The notes under the pieces were generated by a model. The model made no database searches. It was not told where the DNA came from and saw nothing but the letters and a program-made list of their open reading frames with translations. A stretch of 64,000 nucleotides of DNA from NCBI GenBank assembly GCA_963989385.1, contig OZ022502.1:2386501-2450500 (forward strand). Direction: 5' to 3'. The DNA comes from Ctena decussata. Taxonomy: Eukaryota; Mollusca; Bivalvia; Lucinida; Lucinidae. The position numbers and the translations under genes are program-made. Of this stretch, positions 24,177 through 36,476 are shown in pieces (position 1 is the stretch's first letter; each line of letters starts with the position of its first letter).

Positions 24177-24524
24177 TTTATCGCGGGGTATGGGCTGAAT
24201 TTGTATATTCCCAGCCGACCCGAGGGTTCTTTAAATCACCAAAGCCAAGCCTGTAAATATATTACAAAATATATTTAATACAGAGACATATACAAGGTGT
24301 GTTCTGTGCGATGACGAGTAGATGACTGAATGCATCAGCGCTTGACACAGGTGAATACATAATTCACACTGGACATCCCTATACCCACTACAGACACACC
24401 CAACATCTAGTACACGAGGAGGCGGAGAACCGGGTCGGGAACAAGGCTATAGGGAAGACCATATGGAGAAAGGTAGATTAGATAAGGGCTTCAGTGAAAG
24501 CTTTATTTTACCCTGTGACATATA
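24177..24524 (-). repeat. Right arm of the inverted repeat (uninterrupted)
   Basis: Reverse complement of 11429-11673 joined to 21475-21577, with only scattered mismatches. It preserves the pre-insertion sequence of the 9.8-kb element target. Confidence 0.9.
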
Positions 24525-24529
24525 TGGAA

Positions 24530-25565
24530 AACATTGCCTTTCAAGGTATCTGCTTTCTATTTTGATAAGTTTGCACTTTCACGGCGAATAATTTTGGGTC
24601 GAGTGGCGGGATTGACAATGTTTTGATTGGTGTTTTGATTGGTTTTAAAGCATTTATTCGGAACCCTTGGATTTTAAACTCCATTTTTCGTCTTTACAGG
24701 AGTTAAGTTTAGAAGACATTCACGTGTTGCCCTGGAGTACAAGAATTTATTTTCTGTTTTTATTTTGTGAGCATGCAAGTCTAGCGCCATTGTGGATTGG
24801 TTGAAATAGTTGACGTAGCTGAATGTCAATTTCTATAACAAAAACAGAATATTATTAAACAAAGTTATTTCAAAAGGACAATCAAAAACATAAAAGCTTG
24901 ACCAATAAATGTCTCTTTCTGTAAAAATTCTTTTTATGTCCAGCACAAATGCAAACGCATTACCTTCTCTAAAGAAACAACTCCGACCGGAACTTCCGTG
25001 ATAAGAAAAAAATAGAAGCCTACGAGGTATGGGACAAAATAGAATAGAACACAAATACGCGTTATACCGCAGAGCAATCATCAATCGTTGTTTGCCGTCT
25101 TCGGCTGCAAACAACTCGTTGGTTTGTTGCTATAATTTGTTCGTATTGTTCAAATTGTTGTTTTCGTTGTCTGTTGTGCGGATAGTATATGAGTTAAAGT
25201 AGTCAAAGCACCAAAAAAACAAGTCAAAACTCGTAAATCATATAACCATTTACAATTGTGAAGTATTTTAGATACACAGACATGAACCCCCACCACCACC
25301 ACCGTAACAAAAAGGTGCTCGCGAGGTGTTAACATCACCTGCCTACTATAATACAGCCGCCATATCTGTGCGTTTGTGGATTAAGTGAAAATGAAAATCC
25401 TGTAGATGAACAACTAAAGAAACTATGGCGAGGTTCCTCGAGCTTAAAATCGGTTAAAAAATCCCTCCGCCCTCTAATATATTGCTGAAGTTTCCAAGGT
25501 GTTTCTTTAGTTGTGGTTCGTTGTAATTGCACCTGTGCCTCCGCCTTCTGTTTGACTCTGGTTAT
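24530..25565. other. Intron stretch, unassigned
   Basis: Short minus-strand ORFs (24833-25598) show no conserved motif or splice support. Confidence 0.3.
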
Positions 25566-25569
25566 TTTT

Positions 25570-25772
25570 CTTGGTATTTCGGAAAGCCGTGTGACCATCT
25601 ATTGGGAAAGAGCTTCAGAGTTGTTCACTTGTGTTGTTTAGTTTAGTGCCGTCTTAACTGTAGATGTCTATTCCCCGTTTGGTTTTCGGGGCAGGATGTG
25701 GAATTTGATTGAAGAAGTCAAAGATCATTAACCTTTTCTGTACTTTACAAAAAAAAAAAAAAAAAAAAAAAA
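25570..25772 (+). repeat. R1 fragment (distal part) with poly-A tract
   Basis: GTGTGACCATCTATTGGGAA, AGAGCTTCAGAGTTG and GGATGTGGAATTTGATTG are degenerate R1 distal landmarks. An A-run occupies about 25749-25771. Confidence 0.5.
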
Positions 25773-25932
25773 CTGAAAAAATAATATAAAAGCTAATTTA
25801 AAACTTCTTTATGAACTTTCAAAAAGACCGTAGAATAATACAGAGCATTTTTACGCAAAAACTACCTTTTATGCTAATTCCACCATATTAAATGTGGCAA
25901 GCACCACATGCTTTGTTATAAGCACCATATTA

Positions 25933-26202
25933 ATTGATTGATTTGTTGCTTTACGTCCACGGTAAACAGCTATGGTCATGTCGGAACGGTCAGTTAAGCT
26001 AACTACAGTATTCCTGGGCAGGCTTAGACCTCCTTAGCGGTTAACCAGTACTAAGTGCTCATATTTTCACCAGTAAATGACAACTGCCCTTCTTGAATCG
26101 GCGGAAGGAGAAACGAAAGTATGTGGCCAGACCGGATATAGGACCCAGGACCCCTGATTAAGAAGTCAGGTGCACTACCGATTGCGCTACGCGACCCAGC
26201 AG
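25933..26202 (-). repeat. SINE-A full copy with 16-bp TSD
   Basis: Flanks TATAAGCACCATATTA (25917-25932) and TATAAGCACCACATTA (26203-26218) differ at one base. The body matches 14207-14477. The head on minus reads GGGTCGCGTAGCGCAATCGG. Confidence 0.92.
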
Positions 26203-26327
26203 TATAAGCACCACATTACATGAACCTAAACCTCATGATATGCTATAAGCAGCCCTATATCTGGCGTCCCATAGATAAGAAATAAAAAAATACTGACGAT
26301 GTACGTCGATTTCCCAAATAACAAAAG

Positions 26328-29300
26328 ACGGGTCTCCATAAGGCCCATTTCATGGCTCGAAAAAAAAACTCCTTCAATCTTTGTTTACTATAACTACTAT
26401 GTATTGGCTCTTGTTTGACAAAATATTAGATTGCACAGAAATTAGTTTACCTTGATACGCATGATATAAGTGGGTAGGGTAATTTCACATGATTTTTACC
26501 TCCATCTCTAAAATGCTGTATCATTTTATAGGAAACACTAGCCAGATATCTATTATTATAGAATGGTATAAATACATGTATACCAGTTAGTAGTCGCAAT
26601 AGTTTTCTGGAAATGCTCCTAAATACTGTTGTGTACTCACTTACAAGTTATACCTAAATTTTGGCCATTTTTGTCTCCAAATTTACGAAAAAAACACGAT
26701 TATTTTTCATTTTCAGAGAACTTCTAAAGACAGCTTGCAGTTATAAAAGTGGATATAATGGACATTATAAAAGCACAAGGTAGAATTCCACCAAATTTTG
26801 TGCATAATAAGTACTTTGGGTTGACAATCATTTGTTGATATAGTAAACTGACCGGTGATGAGATAACTGCAGTAAGTATGCTACAGATGGTTGGGGTAAT
26901 ATCATATGACTATTGCCTATATTTCTAAGACGTTTTCTATCAGAAAATGTAGCCAAACATAAATCATTTAATAATGGTACAGATACATACATGTATATAC
27001 CAAATAGCAGATGCGGAAGTTTGTTCTAATATGATTATCAATAATGTCTTTATATCACTTATAAATCATACCTAAATTTCGGTTATCTTATTTTCTTCTT
27101 CATCTCCAACTTTACCAATATCAGATAAGTTTTTTTTTAATTCAAAAGCCTTTCAAAAATAATTTACGTATTCCAAGCGGTTAAATGGACACCATAATTT
27201 TATGAGGAATCTTTTATTGGCTTAGTAGGTATGAAGCTATCTGCCCCTGAATCTAGAAAATGCTACTTCTCGAAGCTGTTTATAATCAGTTAGCTCTATG
27301 TAGTCAGTAAATACGTTCTGAATCGTTCGTTTCTTCAGAAGCAAGGAATACTTGAAAAAATATGAATGTAGCTTTTTGAATAATATCCTGCTTCTGATAA
27401 GGGTTTTCAATAGGGTAAGGACATGTTATGCTGGCCACCACCTCTATGCAAATCATTTTCTTGTGTTTCTTGGTTATCGCCATTGTCTTTGACATATGGT
27501 TTTGACTGAAATGCTGACTAAAAGGGTTGTAAAACCCAAGACAGCCTTATAGGACCAAATAGTTAGTTTCTATTGGTTTGAATCTAATGTTTTAGCTTTC
27601 TTCTTCTGACTCATTCGAAGAACTTCATGTGTCAACAGCATCATCGTCAACAAAATGCATAAAACCAACATGCTTCTGATTTTGATTTTCAATAGGATAT
27701 TAAGTGCTTGTTATGCTGGTGAGGTCACCACTTCTGTGCAAGCTATTTTCTTTTCTTTTTTTTTCTTGGTTTTCCCATTGTCTTTGAGATTTGCTATCAT
27801 GCATTTTACAATGATTTCATCTGCTTCTGGACTTGTTACTGAGGCGGGTCTAAAGGCATAACGGATTGAACAAACAATACGTTCGTAGTCTCCTATATAC
27901 GGTATCTGTCATTTGGCTTAGTATTACTAAGAGCCTTCCACTTCTTGAGTCTGTCATTTACGGATTCAACTACCCACTGCACCTTTGTAACAAGTCTAGA
28001 TTCATTAGCCTCTTCTGTTGAATGCTGCCTTTGTGATGTTTCTTAAGAAAATGAGGCATTCCAAAGTCTTTTATAATCGAGTCTATCAACTCAAGCAAGC
28101 ACAATGTTACACAGATGAACATTTTAATGAAAATGTGCAATATGAAATCTTGACACATAAAGGGCAGGCAACATTCTTACGGCTCAGATTCGTCCTCGTC
28201 ATACGTCAATTAAGGTAGACGAATACTGAATAGAAATATTGGCGGGGCATTCAAACCATTATACCGTCTAAATAACCCAAAGAGCTATAAAACATTTGGA
28301 TAAGAAAAAAAACAATTTTCTACGTTTTGTTTCCTTAATAAACAATATTTTGTATTTCTACATACTTTTTTTTACACATTTTCCATTAAAATTCATATCT
28401 TTAGCACATGAACGCACTTTCATTTCAGCAAATCATGTAATCTGTAATACAGTATATTTAAAACAAACTGGTAACAAAAAATTGCAGTTTTCTTGTTAAT
28501 ACGTGTATTTCAACATTTTTTAAAAAATGCAAGAAAATGGAATTTCATGAAAAACGTCATGAAAAATATATTCAACCGATGGGGCATGCTTATGCATATT
28601 ATTTTAGTAAAACTTACATTGTATGTTAAAGAATAAAACATAAAAAACAAACATTTCACCGTTTCGTTCCTAGAAAAACAATGTTTAAGTTCATAAATAT
28701 CCCCAAAATAGACTGCCCAAATTCTGCACCTGCTGCAAGCACAGCCGGTCCTTGCCCTACTATTTATTTTCCTGTTATTCGGTTCTACCATAGAGTTATG
28801 TCGACAAAAATGCGCAGATGGAATGGATACTGTGAAGATCTTGATCATTCTGGTTCCTAAGGAACAGTCTGATCTCAGTTTCCACTGTTTGTACAGACCT
28901 AAGTGTCCGAAAACTTTGGATCTTTACCGTTGACATTGTAACTGTGTATACTCGACAGTTAATTGATTTGATGATGAACAATAACTCTGTTTTGTTTTTA
29001 AAACAAGTAAGAAATGAATTGTTCCATATACGTCCACCTAAAGTTCTGTAGATTTGGATAGCATATAGTCAATGTTTAAATCCAATAAACGCTTGGTATT
29101 GCGCTCACATATTTTCAGTTTTGTGGTACTTGGGGTATTTTCGATATAATACAGAAAATAGTGTAAAAAACAAACACAGATCAGATGCATTTTCTAAAAG
29201 ATGCGGCCATTGACACTTGGAGTTCTTCGAGGGAGTCAATACAAGAAAACTAAAACAATTAATATCACTGGTGGACAATTTGTCCCCGAGGATATCATCA

Positions 29301-31142
29301 ACCCAGTTAGTCAGTGTTTCAGTGTTTATTCTGGTTATCTGACATTGGGGTCACTACTAAAATACTGATTTAAAGTAACTCTATTCCATTTGAGGTTTAT
29401 CTGGTAAAATTTCTAAATTATTCTAAAACTAAGACTGACTTGTCATAACGACATGAATCTTAGCGGAGTTTGGCTTCCATTCTTTTGAGTTGTTTTGGCT
29501 TGTTGCGCGTTTTTGCCGCATCGGACATCTCTTCCCTGATGCCCTTGTCCGTAGCCTTTCTCGAGACGGGGTTGATGTGGCTCGATGCGGGACGCCTGAG
29601 CTCGCAAATTAATACGTAGGTGCCTTTTATCTGATGTCTGCAGGAAATGTGTCTTGCGGAATGCGACAGTAAGGGTGGCTCGGAGAGAGATGCTCATTGC
29701 CTGCGCATCATCTTCTTTCTTTCAAACTTTTGGGGTTTAGCGACATTGAAGAAGATAAATACAGAAACGCGCGTCTGTCACACTAAATTTGGTATGAATA
29801 CATTTATATTTAAACCGATACGAACTAACTAGTTACTGTTAGGGCTGTCTCGGGTTTCACAGCCCTTTTGGGCAGGATTTCAGTCCATAGCAAATCTCAA
29901 AGACAATGGCAAAATCAAGAAAAAAGGAGAATGGCTTGCTCAGAAGTGGCGGCCAGCATGACATGCCCTTGTCCTATTCAAAAAATCAAAATCAGAAGCA
30001 TGTTGTTATGCCAAAAGCTACATTTATTTCTTTGGAGTATTCCTTGCTTCCAAAGAATCGAACGATTCAGAACGTGTTAACTGACAAAAAGAGCTAACTG
30101 ATTATAAACAGCTTGGAGTAGTAGAAGTAGATTCCGGGGCAGATAGCTTCATAACTATTAAGCCTATAAAAGATTCCTCATAAAAATAGAGTGTCCAATT
30201 TAACCGCTTTGAATACGTAAAAACTTTTTTAATTACAAAAATCTTATCTGACATAGGTAAAGTTTGAGATGGAAGAAGAAATAAAATAACCGAAATTTAG
30301 GTATTTCTTATAAGCGAGTATAAAGACATTATTTAGAAGCATATCAGAGCAAAACGTCTTCCTCCGCTATTTGATATATATGTATCTGTACCAGTATATG
30401 ATAATTTATTATTGGCTACAATTTTGATAACAAGAACAACGTCTTAGAAATATAGGCAATAATCATGTGATATTACCCCACCCATCTGTAGCACACTTAC
30501 TGCAGCTAACTGATTACCGGTCAGTTTACTATATCAACAATTAACTGTTACCACAACAGACTTATGATGCACAAAACTTGGTGCAAATCTATACTTTTCA
30601 TGGATTGGCCACCTAGAAACTTCTCTCTTGAAAAATAGAACTCTTTCCACATTCAGGGGCAAATAATTCTAAAACAACTAAGTGTATATATAAATCCTCA
30701 TGATTTTATAATGTCCATTATATCCGCTTAATAACTGCAAGATATGTTTGGAATTGCTCTGAAAATGAAAAAAATAATTGTATTTTTTCGTAAAGTTGGA
30801 GACAAAATATGGCCACAATTTAGGTATGACTTGTAAGTAAGTATACAACATTTTTTAGGAGCATTCCGGCAAACTTCTGCAATTGCTAACTGGTATACAA
30901 ATATCTTAACCATTCTATAACAGATATCTGGCTAGTGCTTCCTATAAAATGATACGACATTTTAAAGATAGAGATAAGAATCAAGTGAAATTTTTCCACC
31001 CACTTATATCATGCATATCAAGGTAAACTGATTTCTGTGCAACCTAATATTTGTCAATCAAGAGCCAGTATATAGTTGTTGTAACACACAAAGTTGGAAG
31101 GAAATCTATTCTAGCCTTGAAATGGGCCTTATGGAGACCCGT
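26328..31142 (-). mobile_element. 4.8-kb DNA transposon with ~1.2-kb terminal inverted repeats
   Basis: The left end ACGGGTCTCCATAAGGCCCA is mirrored at the right end (31120-31142). The arms remain alignable inward past TTATAGGAAACACTAGCCAG, GAATGGTATAAATACATGTA and GCTGGCCACCACCTCTATGC, reaching about 27590 on the left and 29810 on the right. The 2.2-kb core carries a decayed DDE transposase on the minus strand. Part of the left arm is duplicated at 27655-27850. The extreme ends may extend to CAAA(A/G)(G/T). No clear target duplication is seen, so the superfamily is not fixed by ends alone. Confidence 0.85.
27890..28160 (-). pseudogene. Remnant of a DDE_Tnp_4 / IS5-Harbinger-like transposase
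   Basis: Read on the minus strand from about 28100, one frame gives FGMPHFLKK, then after a frameshift [17 protein letters not shown] and [15 protein letters not shown]. This order (MPHFL, then the TEEAN block, then a VTKVRWVVE-like helix) is the C-terminal part of DDE-superfamily endonucleases of the IS5/Harbinger/IS4EU type as I recall them. A stop follows soon after DRY. Upstream of FGMPHFL the frame is not recognisable. Lying between the long TIRs, it is the likely ancestral transposase of this element. Confidence 0.6.
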
Positions 31143-31149
31143 ACTTTGA

Positions 31150-31540
31150 ATTCAGGTTTATAATTGTGTTCAGTTATTTAAACAGATGTAACACCGTTTG
31201 GCTTTCATATAGTTTCCTCAATCACAAATTAATGCCGGTAGATAGATAAATGAACAAGAGGCGATTATGTGTTCTTTTTCAACAGTATTGCAGTCATATC
31301 AGGACGATGGGGTGACATTAATAATGACAGGAAATGTAGATGCCAGAAATGCTATAGAGTTGATCCCTAGCAATTAATTTTGGTGCTGACTGCCGCTGGA
31401 GTTCAGTCACGTGTGACAAGTGTGAAATGCCTTATGTTATGGAAAGTAGTATTCAAACCGACTCTATGTTTTTCATTTCGTTGGTGTATGTCCTGCTTCT
31501 CGTGAATCAAACTTTCTGGAATTATTTAACTTTGTTTCTG
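31150..31540. other. Intron flank before exon 3
   Basis: Nothing recognised except the pyrimidine tract and acceptor of exon 3. The ORF starting at 31427 is out of frame with the exon. Confidence 0.4.
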
Positions 31541-31546
31541 TTTCAG

Positions 31547-31846
31547 TGGTGCCCATCTGTACATCAGTTACTCTATCAAGTCATACTATCGCTATCGACA
31601 CATCAGCAGTACCAGCCAATTCAGAAACAGATTGCAACTGTTCTATTGAGTTTGGTCAGTCAATAAGCATTGATATATTTTATCAACCTCTTAGGCCCGG
31701 AAACCCACTGTGTGGACTGCAATTTTGGTTGGGAAACTTAGGATTTTCATGTGATGACATTCAGGTAGCCATTACAAAGCCATTTGAGAAAATTACTTTC
31801 TCAAAAACAACAAATGATGCAGATGCTTGCCTGATAATTTCTATTG
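31547..31846 (+). CDS. Receptor exon 3 (cysteine-rich beta-type ectodomain)
   Basis: The acceptor TTCTGTTTCAG ends at 31546 and the donor GTAAGT begins at 31847. The exon is 300 nt, phase 1 at both ends, with no in-frame stop, and encodes about 100 residues. Six cysteines are visible: one near the start (VPIC), a CNC pair mid-exon, then CGLQF, SCDD and ACLIIS. Alternating hydrophobic residues (SISIDIFYQP, LQFWLGNLGF) suggest a beta-sandwich of CUB or Ig size, but I cannot assign a named family. A symmetric phase-1 exon carrying a whole module is typical of animal extracellular domains. It lies just right of the 4.8 kb long-TIR element. Confidence 0.8.
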
Positions 31847-32199
31847 GTAAGTTTTTTTACTTGTGAATTTATTTGTAAGATGATTACTCTAACATTAGTT
31901 CTTGATCTTGGTAAAGAAGCGATTAATCAAATTATTGTAACTAAAATTATGAGTAATAGTAACCTTATTGCTAGCATGTATGCGTTTCTAATCATTTGTA
32001 TGATTTGTATTCACAATGTAATTTTTCCTATTTTTATATTTATTACTGTTATTAATGGATTTCTGTGCGTTTGTTATTTTTGTCATTATTATCATAACTG
32101 AACTTTCTTGCAAAGCCAGATACACAGTGGCTTAATTATACTTGAATCCATAATTACTAATTTTAGTTTAGTTGAAACCTTGCAGAACCTAGGGTGAGA

Positions 32200-32460
32200 G
32201 GGGTTGGATCAAATAAACCGGTAAGCACAAGCCCGTCTCCCGAGTATTTTATTATTGACCATTCCAAGGCGGTATTGCCGTTGTTTTTACCCAGAGTTAC
32301 TTGTGATTACCCAGAGTTACTTGTTCTTTCTGTCCATTTCCTTTTGTTTACCTTTTATGTGAGTGGGATGTTTTAACTTTACTAGCTGATTGACACAGAC
32401 GTTCATATAGTTCAGTGTGTACTTTCCATAAATTGCTGTCAATTTTTGTGAGCTTTTTTC
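32200..32460 (+). repeat. R1 repeat
   Basis: ATTGACCATTCCAAGGCGGT at about 32255 is followed by the T-rich R1 body. The 5' side shows GAACCTAGGGTGAGAGGGGT, which resembles the CACCCTCA flank of minus-strand copies. Confidence 0.65.
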
Positions 32461-32469
32461 CCGTTTAGC

Positions 32470-33235
32470 TTTGTAGGCAGAATATGAGCTGTTATTTACA
32501 AGGTCCTGTTCACAGCTTATCATTTTAATTTTAGAGCCGGTGTAACGAAGTAAAGGAACCCCCACAGAATAACGACGCCCTTGTCATTTTTCTTTAAAGA
32601 ATAGTGACTCCCCTGTCATAATTTTATGACTCCCCGGTCATAATATTCTGACTCCAAGTCACGAAATAAATCAAGCACTCGCAAAGAATTGTGACCCACA
32701 TAGATTAACGACCCCGGGTCGTTATTCCTTAAAAAGGTGACCCCTCCTCCGCCGGTCATAATATCATTAACCCTCTATGCGAAGTTGAATTATAATTCGC
32801 GAAAAAGAAAAGAACGTCACACCGTCTCACAACTCCGGGCCCCACCCCGCCCCGCCTTCCCCACAACACCTCATACAAAAAAATAATGAACAAATAAATA
32901 AACTTCTAGCGGAAACGTCAGTTACATCCGTGTTTTTTCTTCAAACAACTGACGTTGTTTGTACATGTTGACCGTTTCTTCTTATGGTCTATATGCCGTA
33001 TCGAAATCGTTTGAGAAATAAATCCTACAGATCCCGTTTATAGAATATTCCGTTCTTGGGCTAGAATTAGAGGTGAGGCTGTAGCTCCTTGTCACCCGTT
33101 TAAGATCACAAAGTTTAATCAAAATGACTGTGCATATCTGAATTTGCTGAGAGACATAAAAATAATTCTGAATTAAGTATACGGTACCAAAGTAAATATA
33201 TGTAATCGTTTGTCAAAACATTTTTAATTATTAAA
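32470..33235. other. Intron stretch, unassigned
   Basis: Contains a short run of GACTCC / GTCATAAT repeats around 32575-32770 and a C-rich patch near 32835. No exon found. Confidence 0.4.
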
Positions 33236-33239
33236 AGTG

Positions 33240-33940
33240 ATATTGGCATGCCTTTCTGGGAGCTACAGTATCATAAGTTTAAAGTAGTTCGGAGAAATGC
33301 AATCACATCAAGGGGTGCTCGTGGTTGGGGAATGCTGTTTGGTAACTTCAGTGCGGGGGCGTCCTACTTATTTTGATAATAGTAGGGAAAGTGCCTACTG
33401 TGATTGCAGTAGGTGCGGATGGGGTTTGTTTGGACATTTATTTTCTCTCTCTCTCTCTCTCTCCCTAGGAGACGGTTCGAGGTAGACTAAAATATGAAAT
33501 ATTGTCCTAAAAACTCGTTAAAAGCCCAAAACAACCAACGAACCAAAGCGATCGCAACAGATTATTTTCTAAAATTGCACGTACCTGTCTTGAAAACGTT
33601 CCCGCAAGAATCTGAGATGTAAACATTTTAAAAAGTTATAAATGGCGAGCCTCGTATTAGCACCATTTGCAGCGTTCTAAGCAAGAGGCAAACGTCAAAA
33701 TCTAGTAATTGGTTAAAGTGATGAATATTATTATTGCCTACCAACCGTATTTGTTTGATAATGTGAAATGGTAACCTCCTTTTGTTTGAATTCTTACATA
33801 AAAGGAAATAAATTCAGAACAAACATTCTTGTTAATTTAAAGAACTATAAACAGGAGGAATTCTACCTCCACGGCACCTCTTGTGACGTCGTGTTTGTGC
33901 AAATACATCCCCGGCACCATCTTCAGCTATTATAGAAGAT
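33240..33940. repeat. Diverged copy of the 35.8-36.3 kb MITE body
   Basis: GGCAAACGTCAAAATCTAG, ATTTGTTTGATAATGTGAAA and CACCTCTTGTGACGTCGTGT have counterparts at 36047, 36110 and 36238. Terminal repeats are not visible. A (TC)n tract lies at about 33442-33463. Confidence 0.5.
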
Positions 33941-34029
33941 AAGTTGTAAAATATAGTACGCACCGTCGGACAGTTTTGTATAGGGTCGGTCTGTAAATAC
34001 AGATAAATAAACAAATACTTTTATTTCAG

Positions 34030-34275
34030 ATAGACTACATCCCAATAAAACTGCTGCAAATTTGACCTGCTATGGCACGTCTGTTTCTACATCTTCGTAC
34101 ATTGTTGAGACTACTACAGTAGAGACCTTTGCTCTTACGTCAGAAACAGTTTCCGTCTTTTCTACAGAATCTACAAACGACGTTGGATCTTCTACAAGCA
34201 TGCTGCAAGGCTCGACAACAAGTGGTAATGGTACTGAATCAGACAATAAGAGTGATGATAAGAGTTCCAACACAG
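34030..34275 (+). CDS. Receptor exon 4 (Ser/Thr-rich stalk)
   Basis: The acceptor TTTTATTTCAG ends at 34029 and the donor GTAAAT starts at 34276; the 246-nt exon is phase 1 at both ends. About 82 residues begin DRLHPNKTAANLTCYGTS and then become Ser/Thr-rich and acidic (TTTVETFALTSETVSVFSTE, later NKSDDKSSN). Sequons NKT, NLT and NGT plus dense Ser/Thr point to a glycosylated mucin-like membrane-proximal stalk. Its last base joins TA of exon 5 to make Val immediately before the transmembrane helix, which fits a stalk-to-membrane transition. The 3' flank is the left edge of the palindromic foldback element. Confidence 0.78.
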
Positions 34276-34719
34276 GTAAATAATTTAAAATTCAGGAACA
34301 ACGGACAGTAGTAATGGCTTATGGCAGTGAAAATGAGTATACTATACAGAATCCCTGAAGGGATATTTCCTTTCCGATATTTATCAGAATAGAAATTGAA
34401 ACAAGACAATTAGACGGAAATCAAAACAACACATATCTTGTTTAAACGACTTATTATATCGTTTAAACGACATATTATGTCGTTTGAACGATATAAAATA
34501 GAAAAAAAATTAAAACAAGAAAACCAGAGTCGTAATTTTATCAGGAAAATCAGAAAAGAAATTGAAACAAAAGAATATGTCGCTTAAAACGATTTATTAT
34601 CTTCTTTTCTTTCCGATATTTATAAGAGTAGAAATTGAAATAAGAAAATTAGAGCGGAAATAAAAACAACTGATATCTCGTTTAAAAAAAAAGTAAAAAG
34701 TATGCAAAGACCAGGAACT

Positions 34720-35045
34720 GAAACAATCAAAATCCAAATCCAGCCCTCAAACAATAGTTGGAAACAACTAAGATTACAAATAATCAAGATACAGAGAACA
34801 TATGGCCAACCGAGTGAGCAGCTTGTTCCCGAAAGGTGGCCACTCAGCAACCCAAACCGAACCAAAAATAATAAGAACATACATAAGGTAAAACATCACA
34901 GAAACTCTGACACCAAAAACAGGCAACAGAGAACCACAACAGAACTACCGCCTTGGAACGGTCAGTAATGAATTACTGGGGGGCTTAAATCGATTTTACA
35001 GGCCCAACCTCACCCTCAGGTTCTGAAGTGGTACAAAACACTTAG
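34720..35045 (-). repeat. R1 repeat, minus orientation
   Basis: Has the reverse-complement core GTACCGCCTTGGAACGGTC-type near 34948, and GGTGGCCACTCAGC near 34843. It explains the ORFs at 34620-34968. Confidence 0.75.
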
Positions 35046-35497
35046 TTGGTTGTTCGGTTCGCATGATAACCCTCTAACTCGTCGATGAATCATCACGGTA
35101 AACACATAACTCAAATTTCAACACCATGAAGAAGCAAAGACGAGGACTCAACAGATACAACGGGCCGTCTGACAGGTGGAGATCCCTGGCCTGCCAAACA
35201 ACCCCACTGGAAATCTGAAGCAAAAGAAGGTCACCAGTAGAGCCCCGGTGGACCAAGCAACAGACAAAAAGGCTCCGGTCCCAGCCAACTAAAATATATA
35301 GCTTTAGGTCGGGGCCATCATAGAGTCTGACGCCCGATCCCCCGCTGTGCAATTAAAGAGTGCAGCAAAGTTACCAACCGTGATTGGGTTAATCACTAAG
35401 CATGCAGACTGTCGCATAACATTTACTATATCGTTTAAACGACATATTAAATTTAGAACGGAAATAAAAACAACAAATATCTCTTTTGAACGACTTA

Positions 35498-36461
35498 CGA
35501 GGGTCATCCAATAAGTCCTGCAAACGGCCAAGTTTCAGGCAAATGATAATAAAAAACGAATCAAGCAATCCACATTTCTTTATTGCATCTTCCTTTCTTT
35601 CCAGTCAACAATTTCCAGAAACGTCATGATCTTGCAAATGGCGTTGCTAGGCAACTGAAGAACACTACCATTATGTGTGCGGCGTTCGCTTCTAGCTGTC
35701 TTTTTAAGATCCCCTGGCTAAGTTCAAAACGCTTGTAAATATCTGAAGATTGCTCGGAGATACGGCAAATAATACTGAAGTATGTACACGGTACCAAGGT
35801 TAAGATAGTGCCGTCAGTCAAGATATTATTATTGTTCAAAGGAAGATCACCATGTTTTTCGGGCAGCTAAACTATCATATAAAATGAGTATATGAAGAAC
35901 ATGCTTTCACAGCAGAAGAAGTGTTTCCTAAGCTGCCGTTAATTTGTTATCAAAGAATAGTCCCGAGATGCTGAAACGTAGATATTACAGAAAATGTAAG
36001 CTTCGGGCCTTGTTTAATATCGTTTGCAGGCTTAAGAAACCAGAGGTAAACGTCAAAAACTAGAATTTTGCTAAAATTCTGTAATATTCTCTAGTTGCCT
36101 AGCAACCACATTTGTTTGGTAATGTGAAATGATAACTGTCTCTTATTTGAGTTCTTGAAAATAAGGCGATTACTTTAGAACTTGAATCCTAGTAAATTGA
36201 AAGAATTTTAAACATATATGCAGGCATTTTCTTCCCCTCACCTCTTGTAAAAGACGGCGTGTTTGTGCAATTTCACCGCCGGTATCGCTTACACCTTGGC
36301 ATTCAAACCCCTCCCATATCTGAGAAAGGAATGGCACATATATGATTTTTAGCGCATATGTGTATTACATATGTAAGCTATTAATGGTTTTATTTGACTA
36401 CCCTAGCTCAATTATTAAAGCAGTTATGGCGGCGTTTGCAAGACTTATTAGATGACCCTCG
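35498..36461. mobile_element. 964-bp MITE with mariner-type ends
   Basis: The left end CGAGGGTCATCCAATAAGTC pairs with the reverse complement of the right end, CGAGGGTCATCTAATAAGTC, and pairing continues through TGCAAACG. TA precedes the left end; the right flank is AA, so one TSD copy may be mutated. CGAGGG ends and TA targeting are mariner/Tc1 features. No transposase is visible. It sits inside the palindromic foldback. Confidence 0.85.
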
Positions 36462-36476
36462 AATTATATCGTTTAA

